A stretch of DNA of 64,000 nt from Rothia amarae (GCF_014705945.2 NZ_CP061538.1:1488001-1552000); one strand, 5' to 3'; shown: positions 35,819 to 45,712, counted from the first letter of the stretch. The notes: generated by a model not told the origin, from the sequence alone. Program-made: numbers and translations.

Positions 35819-35909
35819 TCTTCTCTCCCCAGAATCTCGCGGGCATTTGGCTGTTCTGCCCCTTATTTTACGTTCTTCACTCCCCCAACCTAAAACTCAC
35901 TTCAGTTGA

Positions 35910-37790
35910 TTAGCGCGAATCCCGATTTTTCTGACGCAGTTTTTTGAGAGGCGCCAGACCTTCAGGCAGGCGCTCTTCCTGTACAGGTGCGGGTGCCGCC
36001 TGCTGTTTTTTCCGCTGACTCTGTTGGAGTGGGAGCTGGCTATGCTGGGGACCGGTTGAAGAAGTGGCTCGTGCCGTTCTAGTCTGAGGGGTAGTTCCTT
36101 CTCCACGAATCTCCGAGCGGCGACGTCGTTCAGAACTTTGTTCTTTCTGCCCGCGTTGAGGAGCGGTACGGGAGGAAACTGTACGCCGGCTATCGGCAGA
36201 CCGCTCAGCGGCGCCGGCGGGTCGTCTACTTGTTGGTTGCGGACGTTGTTGCTGCGCACGCGAATGTGAACCGCGCGGAGCTGTTGAACGCGGTGCGGTA
36301 TTTCGAGCACGCTGTTGTGATGCTCTCGATGATTGCCCCACGCCGATTCCTAGATTACGTAAGAAAACCATGATGTCCCAGCCCGCTTTATCACCCTGAG
36401 CTTGCAGAGCACGGTTCTCCCGCACCAGCATCTCATTGAGTGGGCGTCGTCGCTTCTCGTCCTTCATGTCAGTCTGCGGCGCAAAAGCATAGTTACCCTG
36501 CGTATCTGTAATCGTGAGTAACGGTGTTTGCCGGGCAAATGCAATGAGCACCCCAATAGCTACAAGCGAGGTAATCAGGGATGAACCGCCGTAGGAAATA
36601 AGAGGTAGAGGAATACCGATAACCGGCAAGAAACCGGTGACCATTGCAATATTGATCATTGCCTGACCCATGAGCCAGACCATGATTGCACCGGTCGTGA
36701 GAGCGATAAAGCGGTCGGCAGTGCGCATCATGATACGTACACAGCAAAAGACCAAACCGAGATAGAGCAAAATAATCATCAGCGTACCGATCAGCCCCAG
36801 TTCTTCTCCCACGATGGCAAAAATATAGTCGTTGTGAGCTTCGGGAAGGTAGTTATATTTCTGGCGTGACCGACCCAGCCCTACACCCCAGAAACCGCCC
36901 GTAGCTAATGCAGCGAGGCCGGCGTTGGACTGATCGCACGTCGCGCCCTCACAGTGCCCGAAAATGCCCAGGACGCGCGCCATGCGGTTGGGCGAAGAAA
37001 ATACAGCAATTGCACCCGCAAGCACTGCAACGCCTAGCCCGGTGACCATCGCTCTATTACTGAAGCCCGCGAACCATAACAGTGCCAGTAGCATCAGCGC
37101 GTAGACCAGCACGGTGCCGACGTCGTGCCCCATCAAAATGAAGAGGATCAGAGGACCCAAGCCCAAGAGGAGAGGGAACAGTCCCTTCCGCGGGAAACGG
37201 GCTATATTCCCCTGGTGGATCAGCACCCAACTCCCCCACATGGCAAAAATGAGTTTGCTAAATTCTGAGGGCTGGACTTGAAAAGGACCGAGCACAATCC
37301 AGTTTCGGTTACCGTTTACATCTTTACCGATGATGACGGTCAGCAACTGCACCAAGATAGCTACAACCATCAGCGCATAGAGCACATTCTGACGGCGATA
37401 CCAACGCACCGGCATAAACGCCATCACGCCCAAACCAATAAAACCTAGCAGAGCAAAAATTCCCTGACGCGACACCTGGCTAAAGGGCGAAAGTCCCATC
37501 GAAATCTGCTCCACGCTGGAGGCAGAAAGCACCATAATGATGCCAAAAAAAGTCATGCCGATAGCAATAAATAAAAGCAAGATGGGCACACCGCGCAGGG
37601 GCGAAATGCTGAGCCTGCGATACTGGCTCTCTCCGAACGCAACAACGTTTCGTTTCAATCGTGCGCCCCAAGATTGCGAAGAACCATTGTGCGGTTTTTT
37701 CCCTGGACGGGTAGGGCTGGCAATGCTCAAGCTAATGGTCCCCTTTAGTGTCTCGAATGCTCTTAGTTTCTGTTCTATCACACCAAACAC
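35910..37790 (-). CDS. ftsW: Peptidoglycan glycosyltransferase FtsW
   Basis: FtsW is the septal SEDS polymerase. Ten membrane segments are recognisable from about residue 70 to 420, with SEDS motifs QPSEFSKLIFAMWGSW, GHDVGTVLVYALMLLALLWFAG, LPEAHNDYIFAIVGEELGLIG and GIPLPLISYGGSSLITSLVAIGVLI. The ~190-residue tail is unusually long, Arg/Gln/Ser/Thr-rich and probably disordered, so the protein reaches 626 residues. The start is doubtful: GTG 37790 follows two bases after a perfect hairpin, while TTG 37730 has AAGGGG about nine bases upstream and would give 606 residues. Confidence 0.92.
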   Translation of the reverse strand: MFGVIEQKLRAFETLKGTISLSIASPTRPGKKPHNGSSQSWGARLKRNVVAFGESQYRRLSISPLRGVPILLLFIAIGMTFFGIIMVLSASSVEQISMGLSPFSQVSRQGIFALLGFIGLGVMAFMPVRWYRRQNVLYALMVVAILVQLLTVIIGKDVNGNRNWIVLGPFQVQPSEFSKLIFAMWGSWVLIHQGNIARFPRKGLFPLLLGLGPLILFILMGHDVGTVLVYALMLLALLWFAGFSNRAMVTGLGVAVLAGAIAVFSSPNRMARVLGIFGHCEGATCDQSNAGLAALATGGFWGVGLGRSRQKYNYLPEAHNDYIFAIVGEELGLIGTLMIILLYLGLVFCCVRIMMRTADRFIALTTGAIMVWLMGQAMINIAMVTGFLPVIGIPLPLISYGGSSLITSLVAIGVLIAFARQTPLLTITDTQGNYAFAPQTDMKDEKRRRPLNEMLVRENRALQAQGDKAGWDIMVFLRNLGIGVGQSSRASQQRARNTAPRSTAPRGSHSRAQQQRPQPTSRRPAGAAERSADSRRTVSSRTAPQRGQKEQSSERRRRSEIRGEGTTPQTRTARATSSTGPQHSQLPLQQSQRKKQQAAPAPVQEERLPEGLAPLKKLRQKNRDSR

Positions 37791-37792
37791 AG

Positions 37793-37824
37793 GAGTCTTT
37801 CACCTCGGACGAGGTGAAAGACTC
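37793..37824 (-). promoter_or_regulatory. Perfect 14-bp hairpin between murD and ftsW
   Basis: GAGTCTTTCACCTC (37793-37806) and its perfect complement (37811-37824) flank a four-base loop inside the 61-bp murD-ftsW gap. On the minus strand no T run follows. It could be an attenuator, an RNA processing site, or a block on the longest ftsW start, which begins two bases later. Confidence 0.6.
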
Positions 37825-37851
37825 AAAGTGTGCTCTGAATATGAAATTTCT

Positions 37852-39381
37852 TTAGGAGTTGATCTCTTCAACGAGCTCTGTCACCGCGTGGATGAACGAA
37901 TTACCGCGGTCGGCGTAGGACACGAACTGATCCATGGAAGCCGCTGCGGGCGCGAGGAGCACCGTATCATTTTGCTCTGAGAGCTCGTGAGCCTTAGCTA
38001 CTGCCTTTTTCAAAACGAGCTTGCCGTCTGCCGAATCCTCAACCTGGTCAGTAATGGAGTAGACGGGCACCGACGGCGCTTCAGCCTCTAAAGCCTGGAG
38101 CAGGTTCTTGGTATCGGTGCCAATGACCAACACCGCCTTCAGCCGGTCTGCGTGTTCTTGCACGAGTTCGGTGTAGTCAACGCCCTTGGAGAGTCCACCG
38201 GCAATCCAAATGACCGGATTGAAAGAAGCCAGAGAGGCGTTGGTGGCGTGAGGATTAGTTGCCTTAGAATCGTTGACCCACAGCACGCCATGCGTATTAG
38301 CGACCAACTGAATACGGTGAGCGCCGGGTTCAAAAGTTTGTAAGCCTTTTTGCACATCTGCAGGGGAAATACCAGCAGCTCGCGCCAAAGCTGCAGCTGC
38401 CAGGGCATTCTCAACAGTGTGTTTGGTGGGCAGCGCACCGGTATCGCTAACCGCCGCCACCTCCAGTGCCTCTTTCTGGCGGTTCTCGGTGAATGCGCGA
38501 TCGACCAGCAGGCCTTCCACCACACCCAGCATAGAAACGGCTGGAGTGTCCGCGTGGAAGCCGATGGCGCGGCATCCTTCTTGGACATCTGCCTCTTCTA
38601 CCATCGAGATAATTTCAGGCTGGTTCGCGTTGAAAACGCACGCTACCTGAGTGTTCTCAAAGATACGTGCCTTATCAGCCAAATAGTTGGGGTAACCTTC
38701 GTGCCAGTCCACGTGATCTTCTGCAACATTGAGAACCACCGATGCCAAAGGCGCCATCGAATGAGTCCAGTGCAACTGGAAGCTGGAGAGTTCTACGGCA
38801 AAGTACTCGTACTCCACCGGATCACGGAGAGCATCGAGAATGGGCGTGCCCACGTTCCCCACGGCGATAGCTTTTTTACCGGCTGCTTGCAGAATAGATT
38901 CGGTCATTCCCACGGTGGTGGTTTTACCGTTAGTACCGGTGATGCACAACCACTGAGGGGTTGCACGACCTTCGCGGCGGTTCAAGCGCCAGGCGAGTTC
39001 GACGTCGCCCCAAATCTGAATTTTCTTTTCTACAGCATCTGCGAGCAAGCCCAGGGTCGGGCGGAGACCGGGGCTGGTTACTACCAATTCCGGATCATCG
39101 CCTTCAACCTGAGGTAGAGAATCCATAAAAGTGGCGCCCAGCAGGACGTCGGTGGCCCCGACAATCTTCAGCGTTTCAGCTTTTTGCTGGTTAGCTTCTG
39201 AATCGTTGCCGTCCACAACCACTACGCGCGCACCCAGTTCAATGAGCGTATCTGCAGCGGCGAAACCGGAGACGCCCAGACCCGCTACTACCACGCGCAG
39301 ACCAGCCCAGGAAGCGTCCCAGCTCGTGAGCTCTTCCAAGCGCGGATTATTCCACAACGGGTTTTCGTTCGTAGCTTTCAC
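37852..39381 (-). CDS. murD: UDP-MurNAc-L-alanine:D-glutamate ligase MurD
   Basis: MurD adds D-glutamate to UDP-MurNAc-L-alanine. The N-terminal Rossmann motif RVVVAGLGVSGFAAADTL, the ATP loop CITGTNGKTTTVGM, the central NVAEDHVDWH and the C-terminal VNDSKATNPHATNASL are present in a 509-residue protein, somewhat longer than E. coli MurD (438) because of loops in the first and last domains. It starts 3 bp after the mraY stop, indicating a shared transcript. Confidence 0.96.
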   Translation of the reverse strand: MKATNENPLWNNPRLEELTSWDASWAGLRVVVAGLGVSGFAAADTLIELGARVVVVDGNDSEANQQKAETLKIVGATDVLLGATFMDSLPQVEGDDPELVVTSPGLRPTLGLLADAVEKKIQIWGDVELAWRLNRREGRATPQWLCITGTNGKTTTVGMTESILQAAGKKAIAVGNVGTPILDALRDPVEYEYFAVELSSFQLHWTHSMAPLASVVLNVAEDHVDWHEGYPNYLADKARIFENTQVACVFNANQPEIISMVEEADVQEGCRAIGFHADTPAVSMLGVVEGLLVDRAFTENRQKEALEVAAVSDTGALPTKHTVENALAAAALARAAGISPADVQKGLQTFEPGAHRIQLVANTHGVLWVNDSKATNPHATNASLASFNPVIWIAGGLSKGVDYTELVQEHADRLKAVLVIGTDTKNLLQALEAEAPSVPVYSITDQVEDSADGKLVLKKAVAKAHELSEQNDTVLLAPAAASMDQFVSYADRGNSFIHAVTELVEEINS

Positions 39382-39384
39382 CGG

Positions 39385-40503
39385 TTACTTCACTACTCCT
39401 CCGTGACTGAGCAACCAGTCACCATAGAAAATTCCGAGCGCAGCCATGGTAAAGAGTCCGGCAATAATCCAGAACCTAACCACCACAGTTACTTCTTTCC
39501 AGCCACCTAGTTCAAAGTGGTGCTGCAGCGGCGCCATGCGGAAGACTCGCTTGCCACCGGATAGCTTGAAGTAGCCCACCTGAATAATCACGCTCATTGC
39601 GATGATGACGAACAAACCAGCGATGATAATGAGCAACAATTCAGTGCGGGTCAAAATGGCAAATGCTGCGAGAGCACCGCCCAAACCGAGGGAACCCGTA
39701 TCTCCCATGAAGATGGTCGCGGGCGAGGTATTCCACCAGAGGAAGCCAATCAGAGCACCAATTAGCGCCGCCGCAAGCATCGCCATCTGCGAAGGATCAC
39801 GCACTTCATAACAGACGGCATCGGTAGAACCAGGAGCGCACAGATGCTTGGTCTGCCACATAGAAATCAGCATGTACCCGGAGAACACCATAATGGCGGC
39901 GCCGGTTGCTAGACCGTCCAAACCATCGGTGAGGTTCACCGCGTTTGTGGTTGCCGTAGCAATGAGATTCGTCCAAATCACGAACAAGATAAAACCGATA
40001 ATCGGTCCAAAGAAAGCAAAATCTATCGCCGTATCTCGCGTAAAGGAAATATGAGAGGACGCCGGCGTCCAACCATGGTGGTTAGGTAACAACAACGCCA
40101 GAACGGCAAAAATGGTGCCCACAGCTCCCTGCAGAAGAATTTTTCCGCGCGGGGTAAGTCCCTCGGACTGTTTCTTAGAGATTTTCTTATAGTCATCGAT
40201 AAAGCCAACACCGGCCATACCCAACGTTAAAAAGAGCGCCAGCATGATAGACGCCGAAGGCACCCAGGTGGTGTCGAAGAAAAGGGCCGTCACCCATAAG
40301 GAGAGGAAAAAGCCCAATACCGTGGCACCCATAATCATCACGCCACCCATCGTGGGCGTCCCACGTTTGGTTTGGTGGGACGTGGGGCCATCTTCACGAA
40401 TGAACTGACCGTAGTGCTGCTTCACCAGGTACTTTGTGAACATCGGAGTGCCCACAATTGAAATTATCAGGCCAAAGGCAGCCGCTAGCAAAATGGGAAT
40501 CAT
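39385..40503 (-). CDS. mraY: Phospho-MurNAc-pentapeptide translocase MraY
   Basis: MraY transfers phospho-MurNAc-pentapeptide to undecaprenyl phosphate, forming lipid I. Ten membrane helices and the catalytic motifs are visible: TMGGVMIMGA, GFIDDYKKISKKQSEGL (Asp-Asp), NAVNLTDGLDGLATGA, FMGDTGSLGLGGALA and the histidine motif APLQHHFELGGW. At 372 residues it is slightly long. It lies 9 bp after the murF stop. Confidence 0.97.
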   Translation of the reverse strand: MIPILLAAAFGLIISIVGTPMFTKYLVKQHYGQFIREDGPTSHQTKRGTPTMGGVMIMGATVLGFFLSLWVTALFFDTTWVPSASIMLALFLTLGMAGVGFIDDYKKISKKQSEGLTPRGKILLQGAVGTIFAVLALLLPNHHGWTPASSHISFTRDTAIDFAFFGPIIGFILFVIWTNLIATATTNAVNLTDGLDGLATGAAIMVFSGYMLISMWQTKHLCAPGSTDAVCYEVRDPSQMAMLAAALIGALIGFLWWNTSPATIFMGDTGSLGLGGALAAFAILTRTELLLIIIAGLFVIIAMSVIIQVGYFKLSGGKRVFRMAPLQHHFELGGWKEVTVVVRFWIIAGLFTMAALGIFYGDWLLSHGGVVK

Positions 40504-40512
40504 GCGTGGAAA

Positions 40513-42087
40513 TTAGCCTTCCCGGGTCGTATCGTTATCGTGTGCATCGGACATATCGCATGCGTCGGTGTTTGAGTCTACCGCGCCAATCTGGTCGCCG
40601 GCGCTGAGCCACTGGGTATTTCTGCCAGAACTCTCGCGGTTCATCAGTTGCTCGGCGGTCGAAACAGCCTCACCTAGCATACCTAAGCCTGCACCGTTTG
40701 ATGATTTGAACAGGACGATATCGCCAGGTTCCAGCTCACTTTTGAGAAGTTCTAAAGCTTCATCGGTAGACTTTACCCAGGTTGCCTCATTGCCCCAGGA
40801 GCCTTCGAGATGGGCCGCATTATAGATGGGTTTGGCGGTTTCCCCCACGGCAATGAGTTTAGAGATATTCATGCGCACGGCAAGCTGCCCTAAGCGGTCA
40901 TGTTCTTCCACCGAGACATCGCCGAGCTCAAGCATGGCACCCAGTACAGCCCAGGTTCGCCGTCCAGATGCGCGACCCAGCTGAGCCAATGAACGCAAAG
41001 CTGCTGCCATAGATTCGGGGTTGGCGTTGTAGGCATCGTTGATGACTGTAATGCCGTCGGCTCGGTCAATTCGTTGCATGCGCCAGCGGGATACGGCGCC
41101 TGAGGTATTCAATTTGTCAGCAATAACCTCGGGGGCAATTCCTGCCTGAAATGCGGCAGATGCTGCTGCTAGGAGGTTGTAAACGTGGTGCTCACCGATG
41201 AGCTGGGACTTCACATCGAAGGATTCACCGGTAGGAAAATGGATAGTGAATTCTGGGCAGCCGGTTTCCCCTGTGACCAGGTTTTCCGCATAAACGCGTT
41301 CTTGTTCTCCACCGTCGTGGTTTTTTGTGCCCACACCAAAGTACAGAGTGGGGACCGCTGCACGAGAAATCATGCGGCGGACGCGGAAGTCGTCATCGTT
41401 GAGCGCCAGGCTGACAGTGGAGCCTTCAGCCAATTCACCCTTGGTCTTCTCGATGTTTTCTACACCGCCGAATTCACCGGCGTGGGCGGTGCCTACTTTA
41501 AGGATGACGCCGTGATCGGGCTGGACAATATTCGCTAGGTATTCGATGTTCCCCACGTGATCGGCGCCCATTTCGCTGACCAAATAGCGAGTATTTTCAT
41601 CGGCTCGGAAGATGGTGAGAGGTACTCCGACTTCACCGTTGTAGGACCCCACAGGAGCCACGGTGGAGCCTGCCGTTTCAAAGATGCCTGCGAGGAGGTC
41701 TTTAGTGGTGGTTTTACCAGCAGAGCCGGTAATACCGACTACGGTCAGCTCACCCTGGGCTCGCATCTTTTCCAGGCAGTATTTCGCCAAGCGCCCCATT
41801 GCTAGAACGATATCGTCAACCTGCACTTGGGCAAAAAGGTTGCCAGCGGCGTCGGAAATAGGGCGCTCTACCAGCGCTAGGGTTGCTCCGGATTCGAAAG
41901 CTGCGGGCACAAAGAGGTGGCCGTCCGTGGTTTCTCCCGGCTTGGCTAGAAAGAGCGTGTTTTGGTTAACTTCACGAGAATCAGTGGTGGCGAAGGTGCA
42001 TTCCACAGAATCTGCTTGCTCAGAGGAAAGGCCAAAAAGCTCGCCTTCTGTTGCCTGAGCTACTTCGCGGGCGGTTAGTAATATCAT
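40513..42087 (-). CDS. murF: UDP-MurNAc-tripeptide:D-Ala-D-Ala ligase MurF
   Basis: MurF adds the D-Ala-D-Ala dipeptide to the UDP-MurNAc tripeptide. Visible are the substrate-domain start ILLTAREVAQATEGEL, the P-loop GITGSAGKTTTKDLLAG and the C-terminal VINDAYNANPESMAAALRSL. The last ~45 residues (after LMNRESSGRN) are an acidic, Asp-rich extension with an unusual repeated Asp/Asn ending (DMSDAHDNDTT). Its ATG follows murE by 3 bp. Confidence 0.96.
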   Translation of the reverse strand: MILLTAREVAQATEGELFGLSSEQADSVECTFATTDSREVNQNTLFLAKPGETTDGHLFVPAAFESGATLALVERPISDAAGNLFAQVQVDDIVLAMGRLAKYCLEKMRAQGELTVVGITGSAGKTTTKDLLAGIFETAGSTVAPVGSYNGEVGVPLTIFRADENTRYLVSEMGADHVGNIEYLANIVQPDHGVILKVGTAHAGEFGGVENIEKTKGELAEGSTVSLALNDDDFRVRRMISRAAVPTLYFGVGTKNHDGGEQERVYAENLVTGETGCPEFTIHFPTGESFDVKSQLIGEHHVYNLLAAASAAFQAGIAPEVIADKLNTSGAVSRWRMQRIDRADGITVINDAYNANPESMAAALRSLAQLGRASGRRTWAVLGAMLELGDVSVEEHDRLGQLAVRMNISKLIAVGETAKPIYNAAHLEGSWGNEATWVKSTDEALELLKSELEPGDIVLFKSSNGAGLGMLGEAVSTAEQLMNRESSGRNTQWLSAGDQIGAVDSNTDACDMSDAHDNDTTREG

Positions 42088-42090
42088 CTC

Positions 42091-43785
42091 TTATGCCTCA
42101 TCAACCATTGCTTGATATGCGGGAAGTACTGAATATCCCTGAGCTTGCAGTGAACGTGCAACTTCTACGCGATCATCGAGTTCTAAATCGACTCCGGCGA
42201 CTTCTTGAGCTACTTCGTGCCCGCGCCCTGCCACCAAAATTGAATCGTGTGGGCCGGCAAGTTCAATAGCTCGTGCAATTGCCTGTGATCGCGGTTCGAT
42301 ATTGAGAATCTGTTGAACGCGAGCACCGTCTTGGTTTGCTTTTTGCACACCCGCTTCGACTTCAGCTCGAATGGGTTCGGGGGCTTCGTCGTGGGGATCG
42401 TCGTCGGTAACAATCACGATATCGGCGTTGCGGCCTGCAATTTCGCCCATGATGGGACGCTTAGTCTGATCGCGCTCCCCGGTGGCGCCAAAGACTACTA
42501 TCACTTTGCCGTCTTCTTCTGCCGGGTCAAGCGCCTCTAGTGCCCGCTGAAGAGCATCGGGATTGTGGGCGAAATCTACGATAGCGGTAGGTTCGGTAGA
42601 AATGAGTTGCATGCGACCGGGAACAACGGGGGTGAGAGTTTCTGTCTCCGCGAGTTGAGCTTCTAAGGCATTGGAATCAATGCCTGCTTCATAGACCATG
42701 ACCGCAGCTAGTGCCGCGTTGGAGACGTTGAAATCTGCCGGTAGCTGCGTGGAAGATTTAAGGCGGACGCCGTCGCCGCGTACCACTTCAAAGGAGTGCC
42801 CGATACCCTGCCGACGTACGGCAGTAAGAGCCCAGTCAAAAGTTTCAAGTTCGGGCAAAGATTCATAACCGTTCCCGTGTGCAGTAAAGAGACGAACAAC
42901 GTTTTCCCGGCCCAGAGCGTCGATAGCTTTCTGCGCCATCGACTCGCCCCACTGATCATCAGCAGTAATAACTGCGCGGGATGTGCGGTCTGGAGTAAAT
43001 AATTGCGCCTTAGAATCGCAGTAGTTCTCCATGGTGCCGTGCAAATCCAGGTGATCTTGGGTGAGGTTCGTAAAGCCTGCGACGTCATACTTCACGCCGT
43101 CGACTCGCCTGTAGTCAAGAGCGTGGGAGGAGACCTCCATAGCCATTGAGGTAATCCCCTGCTCGCGCATGAGGGAAATCAGCGAGTGCACATGCGTTGA
43201 CTCCGGAGTGGTGAGTTTCGAGGGTATGGATGCCCCGCCCGCAAGAATTTCGATGGTTCCAATCAACCCGGTGGTATGCCCCAGGTGCTGCATGATGGAA
43301 TTGACCATATAAGTAGTGGTGGTCTTACCGTTAGTACCGGTCACTGCAAAGAGAGTAGGTGCAGACCCGTCTGCAGGCTGTGAACCGTAAATTTCTGCAG
43401 AGAGAGGACCGACGACGCCGCGCAGGTTCTCCGTGCGCAACAGCCCTATCTGCGAGCTGGTATCTTTGCACAGTTCTAACCCTGCTCGATTGGTCAGGAT
43501 AGCAGCGGCACCTGCCTCGACCGCGGTTTTTGCAAAGGAAGCGCCGTGAACTTTTGCACCGGGCAATGCCACGTAGAGATCCCCGGGCTGGATTTCGCGT
43601 GAATCCATGGCGATACCTAGGATAGGGGCGTTTTCTTCCGAGAGGAGTTCGACGTCAAATCCGCGGTCGTTTAACCAGGTAAAAATCTCTTGAGCGGTGT
43701 GTTCCTTCACCGTCGCAGGCCGGAGAGTCTGCGCTGTTCCTGCGAGTGCGGAATCGTTATTGCTCATCGGGTTCTGTGCTTTCAT
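42091..43785 (-). CDS. murE: UDP-MurNAc-L-Ala-D-Glu ligase MurE (probably L-lysine adding)
   Basis: MurE adds the third residue of the stem peptide. The P-loop AVTGTNGKTTTTYM, HALDYRRVDGVKYDVAGFTNLTQDHLD and the motif region VFGATGERDQTKRP are present. At the specificity site the sequence is TDDDPHDEAPE, so the Asn and Arg of the DNPR motif that binds diaminopimelate are Asp and His. That fits an L-lysine enzyme, as expected for Rothia-type peptidoglycan, but the amino acid is inferred. Two candidate starts exist at 43785 and 43767; neither has a strong ribosome site. The gap from ftsI is 79 bp. Confidence 0.94.
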   Translation of the reverse strand: MKAQNPMSNNDSALAGTAQTLRPATVKEHTAQEIFTWLNDRGFDVELLSEENAPILGIAMDSREIQPGDLYVALPGAKVHGASFAKTAVEAGAAAILTNRAGLELCKDTSSQIGLLRTENLRGVVGPLSAEIYGSQPADGSAPTLFAVTGTNGKTTTTYMVNSIMQHLGHTTGLIGTIEILAGGASIPSKLTTPESTHVHSLISLMREQGITSMAMEVSSHALDYRRVDGVKYDVAGFTNLTQDHLDLHGTMENYCDSKAQLFTPDRTSRAVITADDQWGESMAQKAIDALGRENVVRLFTAHGNGYESLPELETFDWALTAVRRQGIGHSFEVVRGDGVRLKSSTQLPADFNVSNAALAAVMVYEAGIDSNALEAQLAETETLTPVVPGRMQLISTEPTAIVDFAHNPDALQRALEALDPAEEDGKVIVVFGATGERDQTKRPIMGEIAGRNADIVIVTDDDPHDEAPEPIRAEVEAGVQKANQDGARVQQILNIEPRSQAIARAIELAGPHDSILVAGRGHEVAQEVAGVDLELDDRVEVARSLQAQGYSVLPAYQAMVDEA

Positions 43786-43864
43786 GATTTATTGATTCTA
43801 TCGTCTGAGACGCCCATTGGAGGTGAGGCGGTCACAGCCTCGCTGTATCTTCCGCTGAAATTCC

Positions 43865-45712
43865 TTATCCCTTTTCGTCGTGTCCGTCGGGGAATTTAGG
43901 AATTTCAACAGGTTCGGTAGTGGAATAGGGAACCTTGTAGGTGTGCAAGACTTTCTCCATGATTTGTGAGAACTGGTCGGCGCCGCCTGCAAGACCTACA
44001 TTGGATGCATTGGATTGGGGACGCTGAATAGTCACAGAGACCACGAACTGGGGATTTTCTATGGGCGCCACGCCAAAGAATGAGGTGGTGTAGCCGTCGT
44101 AACCCGCTTGCGTTTCGCTCGGTGCCTGCGCAGTACCCGTTTTGCCGCCGGTACGGTAGCCGGTGATTTGCGCGCCCTTGGCGTTCTGAACCACCACGTT
44201 TTCCATGAGCGAGAGGGTTTCACGGGCTGTTTCCTCAGAAATAATCCGCCTACCTTCTTCGACAGGAATGGGGTGTTCGGTGCCGTCGGAATCTATAACA
44301 GCTTCTACAATGCGCGGTTTCTGATAAATGCCCAGGTTGCCCACGGTTTGGAAGACCAGGGAGGTCTGTAGCGGAGTTTGTGCCACACCCTGACCGAAGA
44401 GAACGGTGTACTGCTGGCGTATATCCCAGTCGGTGTAGTTAGGAACAAGCCCCTGGCTTTCACCAGTAAGTTCGATGCCAGTCAGCTCCCCCATGCCGTA
44501 CTTTTTCAGCCAGTTATAGCGCTGCTCTTTACTGAGTTTTTTGCCGGCGAGTACGGTACCGGTGTTCATTGAATCGGTGATGATACCGGAGAACGTACGT
44601 TTCTGGGCGGGGTGGGTGAACGCATCGTTGATAGTTTGACCCTCGATTTGGAGTTCGGCGGGTACATCAAAGACCGTGGTGGGCGTGACATCGGTGTCCT
44701 CCAAAACGGCGGTGGACGTCAAGATTTTTTCGGTAGAACCCGGTTCAACCGCCTGGCTGATGGAGCGGGGCGTCATATCTTCGAGTTCAAATTTCTCCGA
44801 ACCGGGATCCATCGTCTTAGAGTCTCCCAGCGCGATGATCGAGCCGTCGTCGACCTTCATCACGACGACGGTGCCCCACTGTGCCTTCAATTCTTTGACG
44901 CGTCGTGCGATAACTTCCTGGGCAAAATATTGGATGTCCTGATTGATGGTAAGACGAACATTCTGCCCATCTTGAGCTTTCTTAGTCTGTTCGTCGCCCA
45001 CGGGAATACGAATGCCGTCAGCAGAGATTTCAAAGATTCTTTCACCGTCTGTACCGCGCAGAGCTTCGTCATAGACCCGCTCGATACCGGTGGAATTGTT
45101 GGTGGTCTGAGTCTTATCGGATCCTTCAACCGCAGCTTCAATCATGCTGAATCTGCCGACTACCGAACCGCCTACAGAACCGTTGGGGTACATGCGTTCG
45201 GATTTAACTTCACCGTAGAGGAAAGTAGCCCCCAGATCCATTACTTTGGTGTAGACCTCAGGGGTCACGTTTTCTTTAATAACCTTGTATTTGCTAGTGC
45301 CGTCGAGGGCAGATTTGACCTCAGAATCTTTCATGTCCAAGATATCTGCCAGCTGATACACCAGTTGCGTGGGGGTAACCTCTTCTTTGTCCTGCGACTG
45401 GTTGTTCTTGAAACGCTGAAAAGTGGTGACCGCGCTTTGATCTACGGTGATGTTGTAACGCTGGACTGACCTGGCCAAAACCTTATTGTTCGTATCTAAA
45501 ATTTGGCCACGCAGGGCAGGAATAATCTGAGTTCTGGTGCGAGACTCTTTGGCTTGCTCAGCGATACCGCGAGGGTCAAACCCCTGAAGATAAAGTAACC
45601 GGGTGCTCAGAATGCCGAGGCCACCCACCGCAGCTGCACTGGCAAGAAAACCACGCCGCCCAATACCGCGCGGGTCGCCTGGATTGACTCCGTTAGAGTT
45701 CTGAGGTGCCAC
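43865..45712 (-). CDS. ftsI: Septal peptidoglycan transpeptidase FtsI (PBP3 type)
   Basis: FtsI cross-links new septal peptidoglycan and is a beta-lactam target. The 615-residue class B PBP has a short cytoplasmic N-terminus, a membrane helix (about 20-42), the dimerisation domain beginning LRGQILDTNNKVLARS, and the penicilloyl-serine motifs: STEK in AVEPGSTEKIL, SMN in ITDSMNTGTV and KTG in RTGGKTGTAQ. The C-terminus lacks PASTA domains. It is encoded between the FtsL-like gene and murE. Confidence 0.96.
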   Translation of the reverse strand: MAPQNSNGVNPGDPRGIGRRGFLASAAAVGGLGILSTRLLYLQGFDPRGIAEQAKESRTRTQIIPALRGQILDTNNKVLARSVQRYNITVDQSAVTTFQRFKNNQSQDKEEVTPTQLVYQLADILDMKDSEVKSALDGTSKYKVIKENVTPEVYTKVMDLGATFLYGEVKSERMYPNGSVGGSVVGRFSMIEAAVEGSDKTQTTNNSTGIERVYDEALRGTDGERIFEISADGIRIPVGDEQTKKAQDGQNVRLTINQDIQYFAQEVIARRVKELKAQWGTVVVMKVDDGSIIALGDSKTMDPGSEKFELEDMTPRSISQAVEPGSTEKILTSTAVLEDTDVTPTTVFDVPAELQIEGQTINDAFTHPAQKRTFSGIITDSMNTGTVLAGKKLSKEQRYNWLKKYGMGELTGIELTGESQGLVPNYTDWDIRQQYTVLFGQGVAQTPLQTSLVFQTVGNLGIYQKPRIVEAVIDSDGTEHPIPVEEGRRIISEETARETLSLMENVVVQNAKGAQITGYRTGGKTGTAQAPSETQAGYDGYTTSFFGVAPIENPQFVVSVTIQRPQSNASNVGLAGGADQFSQIMEKVLHTYKVPYSTTEPVEIPKFPDGHDEKG

